The notes below the pieces were generated by a model. That model was not told the origin of the DNA. It did no database searches and saw only the letters and a program-made list of their open reading frames with translations. Of a DNA stretch of 39,385 nt, positions 25,909 to 35,417 are shown piece by piece. A program made the translations under genes and the position numbers. Positions within the stretch are counted from its first letter, which is position 1. The number at the start of each line of letters is the position of its first letter. The stretch comes from Alphaproteobacteria bacterium (GTDB lineage: Bacteria > Pseudomonadota > Alphaproteobacteria > CAAHEQ01 > UBA3637). The DNA lies in contig SUUS01000011.1 in assembly GCA_015062395.1 (NCBI GenBank), positions 1-39,385 of the forward strand, in the 5' to 3' direction.

Positions 25909-28737
25909 TTAATGTGCCTCTTTCCAATTTTTGCCAACACCTATATCAACAATCAAAGGAACACTTAATTGAACGACATTTTCCATTTGTGTTTTAATCA
26001 GTTGTTTAGCTGTTTCTAATTCAGCTTCAGGAACTTCAAAAACCAATTCATCATGAACCTGAAGCAACATTTTTGTCTTCATATTTTTTTGTTTTAATTC
26101 CTTTTGAATTTTTATCATTGCCATTTTAGTTATATCAGCTGCCCCACCTTGTATTGGAGCATTTATAGCAGCTCTGGCTGCAAAACCCTGATTTACATGA
26201 TTATCAAAGCCTGATATATAACACTTACGACCAAAGGGTGTTAAAACATACCCATTTTGTGAAGCAAATTGAGTTGTCTCATCCATATAGTGTTTGATTT
26301 CAGAATACTTTTCAAAATAAGAATCGATGTACTGCTTCGCCAAAGATTTTGATATTCCCAACTGTTTCGATAATCCAAAAGGAGATATTCCATAAATAAT
26401 TCCAAAGTTAATTGCTTTTGCATCCCGTCTTACCATAGGATCGATATTTTCTATTGGAACATTAAAAACTTTTGATGCTGTAGAAGCATGAATATCTTTC
26501 CCATTGACAAAGTCATATTTTAATTGCTTAACATTAGCAACATGTGCCATCAGGCGTAATTCGATTTGAGAATAATCTGCTGAAATTAAAAAGCATCCTT
26601 CTTTTGCTATAAAAGCAGAACGAATTTCTCGACCAAACTCTGTCTTTATAGGAATGTTTTGTAAATTTGGATTATTAGAAGACAAACGACCTGTTGCAGT
26701 CATTGTTTGTGAAAAAGTGGTATGAACTCTGGCCGTTTTTGGATTAATTAAAGCAACCAAAGCATCGCTATACGTTGATTTCAGTTTAGTATATTGTCGA
26801 AACTCCAAAATTTTTTGAGCGATTTCAATTCCATTTTCAGCCATATTGTCTAAAACATCTGAATCTGTAATCCAATTTTTTGTTTTTGAATTTTTTCTTC
26901 CACCTTTTAAATTCAGCTTTTCGAACAAAAGTTCACCTAGCTGTACTGGTGAATTTAAATTAATCCGTTCTCCTGCCAATTCAAAAATTTCAGTTTCCAA
27001 CTGATTAATTTTTTGAAAAAACAATAAACTTAATTTTTGCAATGCACGCTTATCAACTAAAATCCCTGTATTTTCCATATCTGTTAATACACTTATTAAA
27101 GGTTTATCTATTTTTTCATAAACTTCATCAAGCTTTTCATCTTTTAATTTTTGTTTAAATAAATTATACAACTGCAAAGTTATATCAGCATCTTCTGCGG
27201 CATACTGCGTTGCTTTTTCCAAATCTACTTCCTTAAACCAAATAGCTCCTCTACACATACCACAAACTTCCTGATATGAAATAATTTTTTCATTTAAATA
27301 TCTTAACGCTAAATCATCAAGCCGTTTTTTTTGAATAACACCATTCAATAGGTACGCCATCACAATAGTATCTTCGACATTGTCATCAGCTAAATTAACG
27401 CCAAAATTTGAATAAATTACTTCCAAATCAAATTTTATATTATGACCTATTTTTTTGATATCTGGTCGAGCTAAAAGCGTTAATAAATGTTCTTTTATAA
27501 ACTCCTTTGGTATTTGTTTTGGTCGCTGATTCATTTCGCCAAAAAGCATTGGACCATCATTTTTCTTTGTATTTGAATACTTTCCACAGTGATTTATTGG
27601 AATATAACACGCTTTTCCAGATTCTATACACAAAGAAATACCTGCTATCTGGGCTGTTTGGCTTTCTAATGAATCCGTTTCTGTATCCAAAGCAACAAAA
27701 CCAGCTTTTTCAATTTTTTCACACCACTTTAATAAATCAGCTTCTTTTTGAATACATTCATAAATCGGCTCTGCTTTATTTTCCAAAGAACAACTTTGTT
27801 CCAAATTAAAAGATAATTGATTTTCCTTTTGAGGCAATTTTTCGTGAAAAATTTTCAATCTTTTTTCCATAAAAGAACCCAAACGCGTTTGCAACGCAGA
27901 AAAGCCCATCAAATTTAAAAATGATTTTATTTTATTTTCATCTGGAACATAAGAGCAAAATGAACTAATCGTTTTGGGCAGAGGCGCATTTTGTTCCAAA
28001 GTCACCAATTTTTTAGAAATAAAGGCATCTTCTTTCCCTTGCAAGAGTAATTCTTTTTTTCGAGAAGGAAGTTCATCTAAATGCGTATAAACATCTTCAA
28101 CAGAACCATACTGATTAATCAGTTCTGATGCTGTCTTGGGCCCAATTCCCCTGACACCAGGAATGTTATCCGTTGAATCACCCATTAAAGCCTGTACTTC
28201 TACGACTTTTTGTGGTAAAACACCAAATTTTTTAACAACATCCTCTTCCGTCAGATATTTCTTCTTAATCGGATCATAAATCAAAATATCTTCGCCTTGC
28301 ATCAGCTGCATTAAATCTTTATCAGCAGAAACAATAACAACTTGAAACCCTTCTAATACAGCCTTTTTAGCATATGAGGCGATTAAATCATCTGCTTCAT
28401 ATCCGTCCAATTCAACATTTGCAATATCAAAAGCCTGAACAACATCTCGAATCAACGGGAATTGAGGAATTAAATCTTCTGGAACCTCTTTTCGTGTTGC
28501 TTTATAAGCTGGGAAAATTTCATTTCGAAAATTGCGACGACTTGTGTCAAAAACAACAGCGACACAGTCATCTGCATTTTCTGCCATAAACTGCATCAGC
28601 ATTGATGTAAAACCAAAAACAGCATTTACAGGAAGGCCATCAGAAAACCGTTTCATAGAAGGCAAAGCAAAAAATGCCCGATAAATATAACCAGACCCAT
28701 CAATCAGACATAATCTTTTTTTATTTTTTTCCGTCAT
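25909..28737 (-). CDS. polA: DNA polymerase I
   Basis: Gap filling and Okazaki-fragment processing. The 942 residues keep all three domains: 5' nuclease (LIDGSGYIYRAFFALP at the start, VFDTSRRNFRNEIFPAYKATR, YEADDLIASYA), 3'-5' exonuclease with intact acidic residues (ALDTETDSLES, GHNIKFDLEV, YAAEDADITLQLY) and family A polymerase with motif A DYSQIELRLMAH, motif B RRDAKAINFGIIYG and motif C QVHDELVFEV. Proofreading should therefore be active, unlike several A-family enzymes of reduced genomes. The ATG overlaps the gcrA stop by one base (TAATG) and has no strong ribosome site of its own, so translation probably depends on gcrA. Confidence 0.98.
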   Translation of the reverse strand: MTEKNKKRLCLIDGSGYIYRAFFALPSMKRFSDGLPVNAVFGFTSMLMQFMAENADDCVAVVFDTSRRNFRNEIFPAYKATRKEVPEDLIPQFPLIRDVVQAFDIANVELDGYEADDLIASYAKKAVLEGFQVVIVSADKDLMQLMQGEDILIYDPIKKKYLTEEDVVKKFGVLPQKVVEVQALMGDSTDNIPGVRGIGPKTASELINQYGSVEDVYTHLDELPSRKKELLLQGKEDAFISKKLVTLEQNAPLPKTISSFCSYVPDENKIKSFLNLMGFSALQTRLGSFMEKRLKIFHEKLPQKENQLSFNLEQSCSLENKAEPIYECIQKEADLLKWCEKIEKAGFVALDTETDSLESQTAQIAGISLCIESGKACYIPINHCGKYSNTKKNDGPMLFGEMNQRPKQIPKEFIKEHLLTLLARPDIKKIGHNIKFDLEVIYSNFGVNLADDNVEDTIVMAYLLNGVIQKKRLDDLALRYLNEKIISYQEVCGMCRGAIWFKEVDLEKATQYAAEDADITLQLYNLFKQKLKDEKLDEVYEKIDKPLISVLTDMENTGILVDKRALQKLSLLFFQKINQLETEIFELAGERINLNSPVQLGELLFEKLNLKGGRKNSKTKNWITDSDVLDNMAENGIEIAQKILEFRQYTKLKSTYSDALVALINPKTARVHTTFSQTMTATGRLSSNNPNLQNIPIKTEFGREIRSAFIAKEGCFLISADYSQIELRLMAHVANVKQLKYDFVNGKDIHASTASKVFNVPIENIDPMVRRDAKAINFGIIYGISPFGLSKQLGISKSLAKQYIDSYFEKYSEIKHYMDETTQFASQNGYVLTPFGRKCYISGFDNHVNQGFAARAAINAPIQGGAADITKMAMIKIQKELKQKNMKTKMLLQVHDELVFEVPEAELETAKQLIKTQMENVVQLSVPLIVDIGVGKNWKEAH

Positions 28738-29228
28738 TACACTTTGGCTTTAAAGACGCCTGTGTAAGCAACAGCACAATGTTCTTCACAGTAAATCTTT
28801 CCTTCTGCACATTCCTGACCACAGAAACAAAAATCAGCATCCTTTGGGTCGCCCAAAGGCCAACGGCATGAAGTTGGTTTTAAATCGACCAGTTGAACAC
28901 CTTTATATTTTCTTTTTTTTGTCTTTGGAGCTTCTTCCACTAATTCAACTTTTAAAATTTTTTCTGGTGGAAAAGATGAACTTTCTGAAAAAAAGGCTTC
29001 TTCAGCTTTGTTTTCTGGAGCAGATTTTACTTCTTCAACTTTTTCTATAACAACTTCTTTTTTCTTTTCACGTTTAATCGGAGAAGGACGCCCCTCTAAA
29101 CCTAAACGATGAGCTTTACCAACAATCGCATTTTTACTCATTCCCAAGCGATTTCCAATCTCTACAGTTGTAAGTCCTTTGCTCCACAAGCGTTTCAACT
29201 CTTTAACTAATTCTGGTGTCCAAGCCAT
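28737..29228 (-). CDS. gcrA: Cell-cycle regulator GcrA
   Basis: GcrA binds sigma-70 RNA polymerase and activates promoters carrying methylated GANTC. The 163 residues begin with the conserved DNA-binding part MAWTPELVKELKRLWSKG, TTVEIGNRLGMSKNAIVGKA and HRLGLEGRPSPIKR. A Lys/Glu/Val-rich linker follows, and then the C-terminal sigma-contacting domain CRWPLGDPKDADFCFCGQ...YCEEHCAVAY with its Cys set. The ATG follows AAAGGAGT. Its own promoter overlaps the end of the upstream gene. It leads the gcrA-polA-trhP operon. The presence of gcrA implies a CcrM methylase elsewhere in the genome. Confidence 0.97.
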   Translation of the reverse strand: MAWTPELVKELKRLWSKGLTTVEIGNRLGMSKNAIVGKAHRLGLEGRPSPIKREKKKEVVIEKVEEVKSAPENKAEEAFFSESSSFPPEKILKVELVEEAPKTKKRKYKGVQLVDLKPTSCRWPLGDPKDADFCFCGQECAEGKIYCEEHCAVAYTGVFKAKV

Positions 29229-29253
29229 TTTAAACTCCTTTTAAATTACTATG

Positions 29254-29282
29254 ATTATAATATCATATAGAAAAAATATCAA
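29254..29282 (-). promoter_or_regulatory. gcrA promoter
   Basis: On the minus strand TTGATA (29282-29277), 17 bases, TATAAT (29259-29254). An overlapping TTGACT lies seven bases further upstream. The -35 is inside the last codons of the gene at 29279-30334. Start near 29247; leader of about 20 bases with AAAGGAGT. Confidence 0.75.
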
Positions 29283-30334
29283 AAGTCAAGTAAAAGTGGT
29301 GTTCCTAAAAACAAGAATTTTTCTCCAAAGATTTTTCTTAACTCTGTGGCTTTAGGTTTTACTGACTGAACATCTGCTTTTGTCGAATTAAACATTCGAA
29401 CCAAAACCATATATAACCGTCTGTTATATGAATCTTCAGGCAGTTTTTGTGCTTTTTTAGCTAAATCTAAAATAGCCAACGTGACGCTTGGCGTTGCCAA
29501 ATAAAGCCTGTACGCCTTGATTGTTGCATCGCATTTTTTGATAAAGTCTTCCATTGTCATATTTTCTTTAGCCACCTGCATAGAAAACCATTTATCTGCA
29601 TTAATTTTATCTAAACGAGTAATTAAAGAATGGCATGGATTTACATAAGCTTCCAATAACAAATCCATATCCAAATAATCGACAATTAATGTATTTCTGC
29701 GTTCAAAACCTTCCCTACCTTGAGCCAAAGCATTCAACTTACCCATTACATTTAAAACAGCCTCAACATCCTTTTCCGAAAGAACATCAACCTGTTCATC
29801 AGATGGTAAATCAGCATCTTGCTGCGTTAAAAGCTTTGCGAAAAATGAATTTGGATTTATATCAGATGGAAATATCTTATCCATTTCTTGTGCCGAAGAA
29901 ATTTGAAAAACTTGAGGCAAAAAAGGACTTTCTGAAGCATTTTCTTCTTCATTTGGCAATGGAGGCCAAGCTTCTGGCATTAAATAAGGATAAAAAGCTG
30001 GATTTAAATAACGTAAATGCTTTTTTGCATATTCATTCAGCTGGGGCGCTATTCGAGTAGGCAATTTTCTTCGCCATTCAACAATACCAGGCATCATACG
30101 GACCTTTTCTGAAATACCATAAGTTGTTGCTATCATAGGCATAACATATTGATGATATTCTGGAGGAAAAGAAAACGCCATCTGAACAACCAATTCTTCA
30201 TTTTTGGCAGGATTTTTCATCATTGTTATCAAATCTTCAAAACTTTTAGAAGAAATATAATCAACGAATGTTTGGCAGTTAGCTTTAACAGAAAACAAAC
30301 AAACGAACAAAAGGCATATAATTTTTTTAATCAT
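29279..30334 (-). CDS. Unknown exported protein, fourth gene of nth operon
   Basis: 351 residues with a signal peptide (MIKKIICLLFVCLFSVKANCQ). The mature part is helical and has no recognised domain. Notable segments are a tyrosine- and proline-rich stretch (LRYLNPAFYPYLMPEAWPP near 105-124), an acidic low-complexity piece (NEEENASESP) and one Cys pair candidate (NPCHSL, KKCDAT). The ATG overlaps the DUF4139 stop by one base (TAATG), so it is translated from the same message and may work with the DUF4139 and DUF2207 proteins in the envelope. Function unknown. Confidence 0.72.
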   Translation of the reverse strand: MIKKIICLLFVCLFSVKANCQTFVDYISSKSFEDLITMMKNPAKNEELVVQMAFSFPPEYHQYVMPMIATTYGISEKVRMMPGIVEWRRKLPTRIAPQLNEYAKKHLRYLNPAFYPYLMPEAWPPLPNEEENASESPFLPQVFQISSAQEMDKIFPSDINPNSFFAKLLTQQDADLPSDEQVDVLSEKDVEAVLNVMGKLNALAQGREGFERRNTLIVDYLDMDLLLEAYVNPCHSLITRLDKINADKWFSMQVAKENMTMEDFIKKCDATIKAYRLYLATPSVTLAILDLAKKAQKLPEDSYNRRLYMVLVRMFNSTKADVQSVKPKATELRKIFGEKFLFLGTPLLLDF

Positions 30335-31737
30335 TAGCGTTTATCCACCCTGACTTTGAAATTTAAAATAACATTTCCTTCTGCTGGAACGGAAATATCC
30401 CAAAAGATTTTATTTGAATTTTCTTTTTGACTTTTCGCATTTTCAGATAAAATTTTCCATCCATCTGGTAAATACTGACTGTAGCGAATAAGTTGAGTTA
30501 TCGGTTTGGCATTGCTAATAGAAACTTCAAATTCTGCTATCGAAGTTTTTGAATCCAATTCTTTGAATGAAAGTCTTTTTGCATGAGCCGTTATATCAAA
30601 ATCTTCCCCCAAACGCAAATGAATATCCTGACCAACAGCAGTGTGTTCTATTCTGTCTTCGCCGACAAAAACTAATCCCCCTTTTGAATCTTTTTCATAA
30701 ACACGTACAACTCCTTTTGGAAGAGCTTTACCCAATAAATTGTTTTTTGTATTTTTAAAATTTAAATACATTACAGGTTTTAAATTTTCCACATCTTGAG
30801 CTGAAAAATAAGAAATTATATCTTCAAACTGATAAGTTTTAATTGCATTTACACCACTTGCTGAAAGCAAAGAAACTTGCTTTGTCTGATTTGATAAAAT
30901 ATCCGTAGGACGGGCCAATCTGTAAAGGTGATATCCACCGATACTTTCTTGCATCACATTAGCTGCTTCCTCCAATGCCCAAGTGGTTTGCATATTTCTT
31001 CGACCATATACTTTTGTTTCAGGCCTAACAATATTCAAATCTCCAGCGACCAACTGTAAACGTGCATTTTTATAACTGACGGCTGTATTATTAGTCAATG
31101 TCACCAAACCATTTAAATCCAATAAAGAATTTTTATCCAATTCGATAACATAATCTGCACTCCAAGAAATTCCTTCGGTTAAATAAGAAATTTCAACCTC
31201 CTGATTAACAGCCTTATCAATTTCCACATCAAAAACAAGACTTGGTTTGGCAGATAAATTTTCTGGAATTTGATTAAAAACAACACGTCCAGGATAATTC
31301 GTTTCAATTTTTGTACCAATCTTCAAAATAGGCTTTCCGTTCGTATAAGCCAATAGTTGAGCTGTTTGATTTGTCACTTGACCAGATGCTTCATTAATAT
31401 ATTCGACATTTACCGTCTGTCCTATTGATTTTTGCATCAAATTTTCTAAAGAAAGCAAATCATAATTAAAATTTTGCTCTAAAACACGTACATTATCAGA
31501 TTTAAACAAAACCGAAGACGGCAAAACCATATTTGAAATATCTTCAAAAGACAAAGAAGAACGCCCTGTAGAAAAATCAACATGGCGAACATCTCCGACC
31601 AGCGCGCGACCTGCATTATAAATTGTCATCGTCAGCATTTTTTGATATGAAACAGGTATTTGCTGAACATTTTCTGCCCCTGCAGAAACAGAGTATAGCC
31701 CCATCAATAAAGCAACAAATAAATTTATTTTCTTCAT
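30334..31737 (-). CDS. DUF4139-domain exported protein
   Basis: 467 residues from the ATG at 31737, preceded by AGGAGA and one base after the previous stop. Signal peptide MKKINLFVALLMGLYSVSAGA. The DUF4139 family pattern is clear: LTMTIYNAGRALVGDVR near the start, ISYLTEGISWSADYVIELD, GLVTLTNNTAVSYKNARLQL and VAGDLNIVRPE, then a beta-rich C-terminal half (VRVYEKDSKGGLVFVGEDRI, LRYSQYLPDGWKI-like) ending in a basic tail. In other bacteria these proteins are periplasmic or surface proteins of unknown role. Here it sits between a DUF2207 membrane protein and an unknown exported protein, all coupled, which suggests an envelope complex. Confidence 0.85.
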   Translation of the reverse strand: MKKINLFVALLMGLYSVSAGAENVQQIPVSYQKMLTMTIYNAGRALVGDVRHVDFSTGRSSLSFEDISNMVLPSSVLFKSDNVRVLEQNFNYDLLSLENLMQKSIGQTVNVEYINEASGQVTNQTAQLLAYTNGKPILKIGTKIETNYPGRVVFNQIPENLSAKPSLVFDVEIDKAVNQEVEISYLTEGISWSADYVIELDKNSLLDLNGLVTLTNNTAVSYKNARLQLVAGDLNIVRPETKVYGRRNMQTTWALEEAANVMQESIGGYHLYRLARPTDILSNQTKQVSLLSASGVNAIKTYQFEDIISYFSAQDVENLKPVMYLNFKNTKNNLLGKALPKGVVRVYEKDSKGGLVFVGEDRIEHTAVGQDIHLRLGEDFDITAHAKRLSFKELDSKTSIAEFEVSISNAKPITQLIRYSQYLPDGWKILSENAKSQKENSNKIFWDISVPAEGNVILNFKVRVDKR

Positions 31738-31738
31738 T

Positions 31739-33400
31739 TTATTTTCTCCTAAAATCAAATTGTTTATAAAACAGTTCTGCCAGCGCACTTAAAGAAACGT
31801 CTTTACCATTTACAAAAACAGAATCAGAGCCTTTTAAACTTCGTCTTCCCACAATCATTTCAATCAGCATATTTTTTTCTGGCGTTTTTGGCAATAACAG
31901 ATAATCTTTAAATAGTTTTTTTAATTCTTTTTTTAAACACACCTGATGTATAAAATAAATGATAAGAATAAAATATGCAAGAAGCATTACCAAAAATGAA
32001 ATAAAAATTTTGTCTTTATCCACCTGCAAATAAAGCAACGCAAACATTGAAAGAACAATAAACATTCCCCCCCATAGAATTTCTCTGCTCAAAATGGAAA
32101 GCTTTTGATACAACAATTCTTTATTTATAAATTTTTTTAATTTTGAAACGGATAAATGAACATCTGAAAGCTTTATTTGCTTTAAATAAGGTCTAAAAAA
32201 CAATGAAAGAATTTTTTTATCTTTAACCGATGAAACCTTCCGTTTTATTAAAATAATTTTACTTTCAGAATCTGTTTGAATATCCAAAGCCCCTTTTTGC
32301 ATCAACTGCAACAAATAAGCAAAAACAAGATCTGCATCTACTCGACGATATAATAACCAAGATATCATGCCTAAATCATAGCTTAATTTAGACCTAACGA
32401 ATGTCAAATAGCGATTTTGTGAAAATTTATCTTTTAACTCGAATATGGTAAGCTTAAAATATACAAAAGTCACTAAAACACAAATGATACAGATAATCCA
32501 CCACTTATTCTTATATACATTATCTGATATTTTTTCAGAAATCAGTTGTGATGAAAAACCTTTTGCATCCGTCAAAATATCTAATCTAATATCTGCGTTT
32601 TGTGGAATAATACCATTTATACTAAAAAATAAATGTCCCAATTCATTCATATAAACAGAATATGCATCTTGAACTTCTTGGTTGTTTACGCCAAAAACAG
32701 CTTTAGCTTGATAAATTTTTGTATCTTCAGGAAAAACAACTAATGCCTGAAAATTATCGATTAAAAAAGGAATATCTAAACCTAAAACAGATAAAAATAA
32801 GTGAGATATATTTCCGTCTCTGTTTAAAACATTTTTTACTAAATATGTAAATTCAAATGAATGAAGTCCACTTGTCAAAGGACTTTTATTAAATAAATCT
32901 ATCGATAATGTTTTGGATTCATGTATTTTTTCTGGTAAAACAGATAAACCATTATAGCGCGCAGACAAAAGCTCCAAATCCAAAAAACGTTGTTTATTTT
33001 GTACATCTGAAACATTTTTTAAATAACTTCGCAAAAATGGTATTTTAGATTGTTCTGCTAAAATTAAAGAAAATTTTTCTGTGACAACCACGCTTGTATC
33101 AGGTAAAACGTGTATATATGTAAAAAAGTATGGAATATGTGTTATATTGGGAACTTGCAAAGTATCGCCTAATAATGTCTTAATTTTGATATAAGATTGT
33201 TCTGGTTGCCATGTTGCATCTAAAGGGATAAATTCTTCTTCCAACGCTTGTTTTTTAGGCAATAATATAACAGGCTGCCCAGCTTGTACATCCGTTGCAG
33301 TACCTATTTCAAGCATCTTTACAGCCTTATCAGACAAATTTTGCCCAAAAGCTGGCGTTAAATTTATTACACAAAAAAGAAATAAGAAAAAAAACTTCAT
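31739..33400 (-). CDS. DUF2207-like membrane protein
   Basis: 553 residues from the ATG at 33400, chosen because AAGG precedes it, it overlaps the nth stop (ATGA) and a signal peptide begins there (MKFFFLFLFCVINLTPAFG). The periplasmic region of about 280 residues has the DUF2207-like beta pattern (IHVLPDTSVVVTEKFSL, GLHSFEFTYLVKNVL, FPEDTKIYQAKAVFG). Then come a membrane helix (WWIICIICVLVTFVYFKL), a cytosolic part with a winged-helix-like segment (LLYRRVDADLVFAYLLQLMQ), and two further helices (GGMFIVLSMFALLYLQV and FISFLVMLLAYFILIIYFI). Assignment is by architecture and is less sure than for DUF4139. A G7 run (plus-strand C 32067-32073) lies in the coding region. Confidence 0.72.
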   Translation of the reverse strand: MKFFFLFLFCVINLTPAFGQNLSDKAVKMLEIGTATDVQAGQPVILLPKKQALEEEFIPLDATWQPEQSYIKIKTLLGDTLQVPNITHIPYFFTYIHVLPDTSVVVTEKFSLILAEQSKIPFLRSYLKNVSDVQNKQRFLDLELLSARYNGLSVLPEKIHESKTLSIDLFNKSPLTSGLHSFEFTYLVKNVLNRDGNISHLFLSVLGLDIPFLIDNFQALVVFPEDTKIYQAKAVFGVNNQEVQDAYSVYMNELGHLFFSINGIIPQNADIRLDILTDAKGFSSQLISEKISDNVYKNKWWIICIICVLVTFVYFKLTIFELKDKFSQNRYLTFVRSKLSYDLGMISWLLYRRVDADLVFAYLLQLMQKGALDIQTDSESKIILIKRKVSSVKDKKILSLFFRPYLKQIKLSDVHLSVSKLKKFINKELLYQKLSILSREILWGGMFIVLSMFALLYLQVDKDKIFISFLVMLLAYFILIIYFIHQVCLKKELKKLFKDYLLLPKTPEKNMLIEMIVGRRSLKGSDSVFVNGKDVSLSALAELFYKQFDFRRK

Positions 33401-34056
33401 GATACCTTCTTTTCTTTTAATAACCCAGATTTTTGCGCTAAATACGGACACAAATCTGCAACAGGGCAATGCATACAATCAGGCTTTGTTGCTTTACAAA
33501 TATATCGTCCAAACAAAACAAGTAAATGTTGCGCCAAAGGCTTATATTCATTTGGAACGACTTTTTTTAACTTTTCCTCAACAATAAGTGGCGTTTCTCC
33601 ATTTGCTAAATTTAGCCGATTTGCGACTCTAAAAACGTGTGTATCCACAGCAATCAAAGGAGCATTCCTTGCGACATTTAAAAAAACATTTGCTGTTTTT
33701 CGGCCGACACCAGGCAATTTTTGCAAATCATCCAAATTATTTGGAAAAACACCGTTAAATTGTTCTATTAATTGAGAGCTCATCGCCATAATGTTTTTAG
33801 CTTTATTATTATAATAATTTAACGTCTTGACATAGCTTATCAATCCATCTAATCCCAATGCAAGCATTTGTTGGGGGGTTTGAACAATCTGAAATAAAGA
33901 TGGTGTTGCTTTATTAACACCCTTATCCGTTGCTTGAGCCGACAAAATAATAGCAACCATCAAGGTATATTCATTAATAAAATCTAGCTCACAACGAGGA
34001 TTTGAAAACTGAACGAGCAAACGTTCAAAAAACGTTTTTACATCATCTTTTTTCAT
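33397..34056 (-). CDS. nth: Endonuclease III
   Basis: DNA glycosylase/AP lyase that removes oxidised pyrimidines. 219 residues from the ATG at 34056, preceded by AAGGAAAG; an in-frame upstream extension is rejected because it lacks a ribosome site and family similarity. Helix-hairpin-helix LPGVGRKTANVFLN carries the catalytic Lys, AVDTHVFRVANRL the catalytic Asp, and the 4Fe-4S cluster motif C-x6-C-x2-C-x5-C is in CKATKPDCMHCPVADLCP. ILSAQATDKGVNKATP is the usual N-terminal block. It is the first gene of an operon with three envelope proteins, overlapping the next by four bases; that is an unusual partnership. Confidence 0.97.
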   Translation of the reverse strand: MKKDDVKTFFERLLVQFSNPRCELDFINEYTLMVAIILSAQATDKGVNKATPSLFQIVQTPQQMLALGLDGLISYVKTLNYYNNKAKNIMAMSSQLIEQFNGVFPNNLDDLQKLPGVGRKTANVFLNVARNAPLIAVDTHVFRVANRLNLANGETPLIVEEKLKKVVPNEYKPLAQHLLVLFGRYICKATKPDCMHCPVADLCPYLAQKSGLLKEKKVS

Positions 34057-34114
34057 TTTTCTTTCCTTTTTGCATATTTTTTTCTTAACTATTTCGTTTT
34101 TATATGTTATTCTA

Positions 34115-34120
34115 TATAAT
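34115..34120 (+). promoter_or_regulatory. Candidate -10 of the diguanylate cyclase gene
   Basis: A perfect TATAAT lies 20 bases before the ATG at 34140, but no good -35 is found at 16-18 bases. The same AT-rich block (ttctatataatag) could also provide a -10 for nth on the other strand, which is divergent with an 83-base gap. Confidence 0.35.
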
Positions 34121-34139
34121 AGGAAAAAGAAAGAAAAAA

Positions 34140-35417
34140 ATGAAGAATTATTTATTGTCTTTTTTATACTGCTTAATTTATTTGTCAATTACTATAATGG
34201 GTTTTGGCGCTCTTTGTTTTGTTTTTGATGCGCAAACATACCATACGATATTAATGACATGTCTTATTTTAGGTTTAGGAATGTCACTTTTCTTATCTGT
34301 TTGGTTTAAACAAGATGAACTATTCTTTTTATTATTCCTCACATTACTTACCTATTGCTTTATTGGCTTTTTTAATCGTTCTGATTATTCTTCTAATTCC
34401 TATTACAACTTAATTGCTTTTCCATTAACTTGCTTACTTTATCCAATAAACGTTTATTTTTTATTTCAAGTGACTTCTGGAGATTCTTTTTTTCGAACTT
34501 TTTTAAAAAAGTTATTTATTTTATCTATAGAAATTGTCGTCATTTATTTTTTCACCTACTTTGTTCCATTTTTATTGGGACCTTCTGCATTTCTTGCTTT
34601 TGAAACAACGATTGGAAAAATTCTTTATTTTTCATTTATACGGAATTTTTCATTTCCTGTTGTCTGTATATTTAGTTTTATCATTTGTTGGACACTTACC
34701 TTACATCGAAGACAAAATACACCTGAACAAATCCAAGCATGCGTTTCCACCTTATTCTGCCTTACATTTCTTTCCTTTTTTCTGATTTCCATTCCTTCTT
34801 TATTCCAGCTTTCGTTTTTGGCTGGCGTTTTGTGCGTTCTGTTCAGTTTACTTCAAATATCGCACAAAATGGCTTTTTTAGATGAACTGACAAACATCCC
34901 TGGACGCAGAGCGTTAATGACCCAACTGAAACAAATAGAGTCAGACGATTATACATTAGCCATGTTGGATATTGACCACTTTAAAAGGTTAAACGATTCT
35001 TATGGACATGAAGTTGGTGACCAAGCATTACGAACGATTGCAGCAACAATATCGCAACATGTCACGTCTGGAACATTGTATCGCTATGGTGGGGAAGAAT
35101 TCGTTTTACTATACCCGAAAAAATCTATTGATGATATTTTAGATCAAATGGAAAATGCACGTGTATTGGTTTCTAATTCAAATTTTTTCTTAACACCCAA
35201 CAGTCCCGAAAAAAAACAAAAAAATCAACCGTACATGGCATCTGTTCACATAACGTTAAGTGTCGGTGTCACTCAAAAACAACCACTTCAATCCTATGAT
35301 GAAGTTATTAACATTGCAGATCAAGCTTTATACAAAGCAAAACAAACTGGACGAAATAAAACCGTTTATAATAAGGCTGGTAAATTCTTTGAATTATTCA
35401 GAGCTGATAATTACTAA
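34140..35417 (+). CDS. Membrane diguanylate cyclase (GGDEF)
   Basis: Makes cyclic di-GMP from two GTP. 425 residues from the ATG at 34140; an in-frame TTG 12 codons upstream is less likely. The N-terminal 240 residues hold six or seven membrane helices with no recognised sensor domain. The GGDEF domain follows: LDELTNIPGRRALMTQL, LAMLDIDHFKRLNDSYGHEVGDQAL and YRYGGEEF at about 315-322. The active site is intact (GGEEF variant). The product-inhibition I-site (RxxD before GGEEF) is absent; VTSGTLY stands there. The stop codon touches the stop of the convergent phosphodiesterase with no base between. Likely a membrane-signal-driven source of c-di-GMP. Confidence 0.93.
   Translation: MKNYLLSFLYCLIYLSITIMGFGALCFVFDAQTYHTILMTCLILGLGMSLFLSVWFKQDELFFLLFLTLLTYCFIGFFNRSDYSSNSYYNLIAFPLTCLLYPINVYFLFQVTSGDSFFRTFLKKLFILSIEIVVIYFFTYFVPFLLGPSAFLAFETTIGKILYFSFIRNFSFPVVCIFSFIICWTLTLHRRQNTPEQIQACVSTLFCLTFLSFFLISIPSLFQLSFLAGVLCVLFSLLQISHKMAFLDELTNIPGRRALMTQLKQIESDDYTLAMLDIDHFKRLNDSYGHEVGDQALRTIAATISQHVTSGTLYRYGGEEFVLLYPKKSIDDILDQMENARVLVSNSNFFLTPNSPEKKQKNQPYMASVHITLSVGVTQKQPLQSYDEVINIADQALYKAKQTGRNKTVYNKAGKFFELFRADNY

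Noticed and set aside
34104-34140. Twelve extra residues at the start of the cyclase
   Set aside because: They would start from a TTG inside the candidate promoter; the ATG at 34140 begins directly at the first membrane helix.
33397-34188. A longer endonuclease III starting at 34188
   Set aside because: The extra 44 residues have no ribosome site, no family similarity and overlap the start region of the divergent cyclase gene; the ATG at 34056 has AAGGAAAG.
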